From the NCBI RefSeq assembly GCF_000723165.1, contig NZ_HG322949.1, forward strand, positions 4,110,555-4,147,716: a stretch of DNA of 37,162 bases, read 5' to 3'. The position numbers and the translations under genes were made by a program. Source of the stretch: Janthinobacterium agaricidamnosum NBRC 102515 = DSM 9628 (GTDB taxonomy: Bacteria; Pseudomonadota; Gammaproteobacteria; Burkholderiales; Burkholderiaceae_D). This document shows positions 34,623-37,162 of the stretch, piece after piece. The notes under the pieces are model-generated. The model made no database searches. It saw only the letters and a list, made by a program, of their open reading frames with translations, and had not been told where the DNA came from. How positions within the stretch are numbered: the first letter of the stretch is position 1; each line of letters starts with the position of its first letter.

Positions 34623-34654
34623 AAGCCCACGAATTTCGGTTCGTGGGCTTTTTT
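34623..34654 (+). terminator. Intrinsic terminator after the second tRNA-Lys
   Basis: AAGCCCACGAA (34623-34633) pairs with TTCGTGGGCTT (34640-34650) and is followed by T residues, a strong stem of 11 bp. Confidence 0.85.
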
Positions 34655-34808
34655 GTTTCTGGTCCATTTCTGGTCCTCTAGCCAACTTCCTTGTGCCCGA
34701 CACATCTTGTATCGCCCCCAGGCGTTGCTTGAAAAAATTGTATTCTTAAGTAGCAACATTGGTGAGCAGCATGCTAGGATGAACTTTTGCCTGCCATCAC
34801 TTTGCGCC

Positions 34809-36791
34809 ATGAATACAACATCTATTGACGGATACGATCCTCTTAGCTTCTTCGAATCGCATGCCAATGGCAGTGCCAACTCGAACCACATCTATGAAAC
34901 CGCTATTAAGGGGAACGTACTTAATATACTCAAGTCGTATACAGGTTTCTTCGATATCTTATGCGAGCCTATACAGAACGCGTTAGACGCTTGCGAAAAG
35001 CAATGGCGGTTGGATAGCACCTATATGCCTAAAATCCGGATCGAGATCAGCATACAAGAGCAAACAGTCGAGGTACTCGATAACGGTACAGGGATGACGG
35101 CAACGCAATTCGCACACTGCTTTACCCCAAACGTCTCCTACAAAAAAGGCGAGCGGTTACGTGGACAGAAAGGAGTCGGTGCAACTTTCCTTGCTTACGG
35201 GTTCAATTATGTGCAACTTAAAACTAAATGCGAGGGAGAGCGTCGTGCAGCGATTCTGCGTCAGGGCCGCCAATGGGCAGAAGATGGAAATAATTTCGTG
35301 CCACGCCCTAAGTTGGAGGAATTGAAAACGTTCAACTGCGACTGGCTGGATCGCCAAGTAAGCGGAACCTCTATCCTCATCAAGCTGACCAGCTCGACAA
35401 ATGAGAAACCTAAGGACTTAGGTTGGTGCGGTGCGACGAATGCCGAGCAATGGATGACCCTTTTACGTATTCTCACGCCGCTCGGTGGTATTTATATCGA
35501 AGATTCTGAATTTAAGCCAACGGTAGAAATAAGCGTTACAGACAGGTCGGGAACACAGACGGGCACGAGTATTGTAAATCCGGAGTATTTCTACGTTCAC
35601 GATATTGACGGCGTACGTAGTGTAGATCTAAGTAGTATTCGCGATGCTCTTTCATCTATCGACGGGGACCCAGCACATAAAGCATCCCGCATTCCAGACA
35701 GATTTAAAAACATCGAATGTCTCTGGGACTTTTGGGATGCGAAAACCTTATTATCAGAAAAAGGTTTAGATAAACTAAATGATGAACAAAAGGCATTAAT
35801 TGAACAACATTGCATCACTGTCTATGGCGGCTTTGTCTCTACATTAGATATATTTGACGCTTTTAATAGAAAATTGGGTGTAAATGAGCGATTCAAATAT
35901 CTACGCGGCGGCTTACAGTTAGCGACTGATTCGATGCCACAAGGGGAGCTGCTGGTAATTCCACTTAAGCGATACATAGGTTATCAACGAAACGCACATA
36001 TCGTTGTTCACTTTAAAGATGGCAATCCCGACCTAGGGCGGAAAGTTTTTCAACCAGAATTGCGCGCATTAGCTGAAGAGATCGCTGAAAAGATCACGAA
36101 CGTATTTATTACTTATCGAAATTTACTAAAGCCAGATTCCGGAGCAATACCTACCCTATTACCGGACAAAGAATTACATGTGTGGAAGCGTGCCCAAGAG
36201 GACTGGAGAGACAAGCATCCCCTAAATCTCACAGGAACATGGCCAACTACAAGCTATATCTCTGCCCCTCAAGAGGAACAGGATGTAATTGCGCTCTACC
36301 ACCAACTTATCGGGGCAGGCCTTATTCGTGGCATAAACTTCTATGGGTCGAAGGTGAATGAACGATATGATGCCTTGGTAGAAATGAACTACTCTGACGA
36401 CACTGTGCAATATCACCCGGCCTCCTGTCCGCTGGGCGTAACAAGTGCTATCGATTTCCCTTATAATTCCGAGCCAAAAATCCTTGAATACAAGTTTGAT
36501 CTAGATGCGTTATTCAGAGATTTCGATGCATCCATTAAATTTGCGAAGCATGTGGACTTTATTGTATGTTGGAAAGCGAGTCTTCAAGTCAAGAACGGAT
36601 TTTCCATTCACTCCTATTTGGTAGATGACCAGGGCGTAAGGCGGGTGTTCTATGGAGCAACTCACCGCCTAGAACAGGCAGGTTCAGGCCATTTTATGGA
36701 AGTTGTTATTTTAGAAGAACTACTAAATTACCTGGCAAACAAGACCCAGGAATCAGCAAATCAAAAAGTAAAATATCGTCTTTACGATTAG
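34809..36791 (+). CDS. GHKL-type (HSP90-like fold) ATPase of unknown role, possible defence gene
   Basis: A 660-aa protein that I assign only by its ATPase domain. The N-terminal 150 residues carry the three GHKL motifs: N box EPIQNALDAC (Glu53, Asn57, Asp60), G1 box DNGTGM (91-96) and G2 box GQKGVGA (119-125). The rest has no recognised domain; there is no signal or membrane segment. The C-terminal 200 residues (around VDFIVCWKASLQVKNGFSIH) could be a nuclease-like or sensor domain, but I see no secure catalytic pattern. ATG 34809 (MNTTSIDGYD) is preferred; upstream starts at 34779 and 34653 are in frame, none with a good ribosome binding site. The codon usage and base composition are much more AT-rich than in the genes before the tRNAs, a sign of transfer. 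Confidence 0.75.
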   Translation: MNTTSIDGYDPLSFFESHANGSANSNHIYETAIKGNVLNILKSYTGFFDILCEPIQNALDACEKQWRLDSTYMPKIRIEISIQEQTVEVLDNGTGMTATQFAHCFTPNVSYKKGERLRGQKGVGATFLAYGFNYVQLKTKCEGERRAAILRQGRQWAEDGNNFVPRPKLEELKTFNCDWLDRQVSGTSILIKLTSSTNEKPKDLGWCGATNAEQWMTLLRILTPLGGIYIEDSEFKPTVEISVTDRSGTQTGTSIVNPEYFYVHDIDGVRSVDLSSIRDALSSIDGDPAHKASRIPDRFKNIECLWDFWDAKTLLSEKGLDKLNDEQKALIEQHCITVYGGFVSTLDIFDAFNRKLGVNERFKYLRGGLQLATDSMPQGELLVIPLKRYIGYQRNAHIVVHFKDGNPDLGRKVFQPELRALAEEIAEKITNVFITYRNLLKPDSGAIPTLLPDKELHVWKRAQEDWRDKHPLNLTGTWPTTSYISAPQEEQDVIALYHQLIGAGLIRGINFYGSKVNERYDALVEMNYSDDTVQYHPASCPLGVTSAIDFPYNSEPKILEYKFDLDALFRDFDASIKFAKHVDFIVCWKASLQVKNGFSIHSYLVDDQGVRRVFYGATHRLEQAGSGHFMEVVILEELLNYLANKTQESANQKVKYRLYD

Positions 36792-36833
36792 TGAATCGCA
36801 AGATTGATCCCACCTCATTGCAACGAGGCGGCA

Positions 36834-37162
36834 TCAGTATTCTTGCGCGTGAATTATTAAGTGATCAGTATCAGATGCCACTTTGAATTTCTCATACAAC
36901 TCCGCCAATTCCTCATAACTTACTATCCGCGACCCTACTTTTTCAGCAGAGAATAAATATTCAAATGCCTCACCAGAAAGCGAAGTTTTTCGAATTTTCT
37001 TGTACTCCAACACTGGAGTACCTCGTTCAGTGATCGTCTTGCAATTATCGATCTGACATAGAGGTATATGTTCGCCACTGCTAATGAATTTTTGATCTAC
37101 ATTTTGCAGCTTATCAGTAGGTCTAAGAAATGCTGCACAGTGCGGGAATCGGTACCCTGACT
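36834..37162 (-). CDS. Partial gene of unknown function, 5' end beyond the window
   Basis: The minus strand is open from the window edge to TGA at 36836-36834, giving 109 codons. The product ends in KFKVASDTDHLIIHAQEY; other parts read HIPLCQIDNCKTITERGTPV and SLSGEAFEYLFSAEKVGSRI. I recognise no family. The composition is AT-rich like the adjacent ATPase gene, with which it converges (42 bp between stops). The frame has no stop, and its charged, non-repetitive composition looks like real protein. Confidence 0.6.
   Translation of the reverse strand, partial: SGYRFPHCAAFLRPTDKLQNVDQKFISSGEHIPLCQIDNCKTITERGTPVLEYKKIRKTSLSGEAFEYLFSAEKVGSRIVSYEELAELYEKFKVASDTDHLIIHAQEY

Noticed and set aside
1..37162. 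CRISPR array, complete insertion sequence or prophage genes
   Set aside because: No regularly spaced repeats, transposase, integrase or phage structural genes were found in the window.

Overview
The window reads as the chromosome of a high-GC betaproteobacterium of the order Burkholderiales, most likely family Oxalobacteraceae (Janthinobacterium, Duganella or Massilia relatives). This rests on the gene content and order (ffs-dnaX; glyA-nrdR; ribD-ribE; ribH-nusB; ybgC-tolQRAB-pal-cpoB) and on protein style. It is an inference, since no 16S gene is present. The window opens inside dnaX and closes inside an unidentified gene.

Layout. 1-1472 (minus): dnaX, truncated by the window edge, behind the small 4.5S SRP RNA gene ffs. 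1573-4975 (minus): a methyl-accepting chemotaxis protein and ubiD (ubiquinone biosynthesis). 5108-6441 (plus): a strong promoter, a roughly 310-nt structured leader and an inner-membrane-anchored lytic transglycosylase. 6471-7579 (minus): ribH-nusB. 7913-16809: an accessory block with an OsmC peroxidase, a NERD-helicase, a low-complexity unknown protein, an alpha/beta hydrolase with an extra N-terminal domain, two AraC regulators, a PhzF-RidA pair and a SnoaL-like gene remnant. This block separates ribH-nusB from ribD-ribE, which are usually close together in this order.

16909-28490 is one long minus-strand run. Upstream to downstream it holds a ZTP (pfl) riboswitch and glyA, nrdR, the minor-pilin operon pilV-pilW-pilX-pilY1-pilE-fimT, then ribD-ribE. 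The pilin genes overlap by ATGA at four of five junctions. The exception, pilW/pilX, is split by a 158-bp non-coding element with terminal inverted repeats. A shorter relative of that element sits in the 3' end of the RidA-family gene and supplies its last residues and stop codon.

28902-34299 (plus): the Tol-Pal cell-envelope cluster. ybgC, tolQ, tolR, tolA (apparent TTG start), tolB, pal and cpoB link the inner membrane to the outer membrane and peptidoglycan. Two identical tRNA-Lys(UUU) genes follow, each with its own intrinsic terminator; the first has a perfect consensus sigma-70 promoter. Right after the second tRNA the base composition becomes clearly more AT-rich. There lie a 660-aa GHKL-type ATPase of unknown role and a convergent partial gene, which looks like the start of a tRNA-associated genomic island, possibly of defence type.

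Best candidates for a second look are the GHKL-ATPase island, the palindromic mobile-element family, the unexplained leader of the transglycosylase gene, and the hydrolase with an adaptor-like N-terminal domain.
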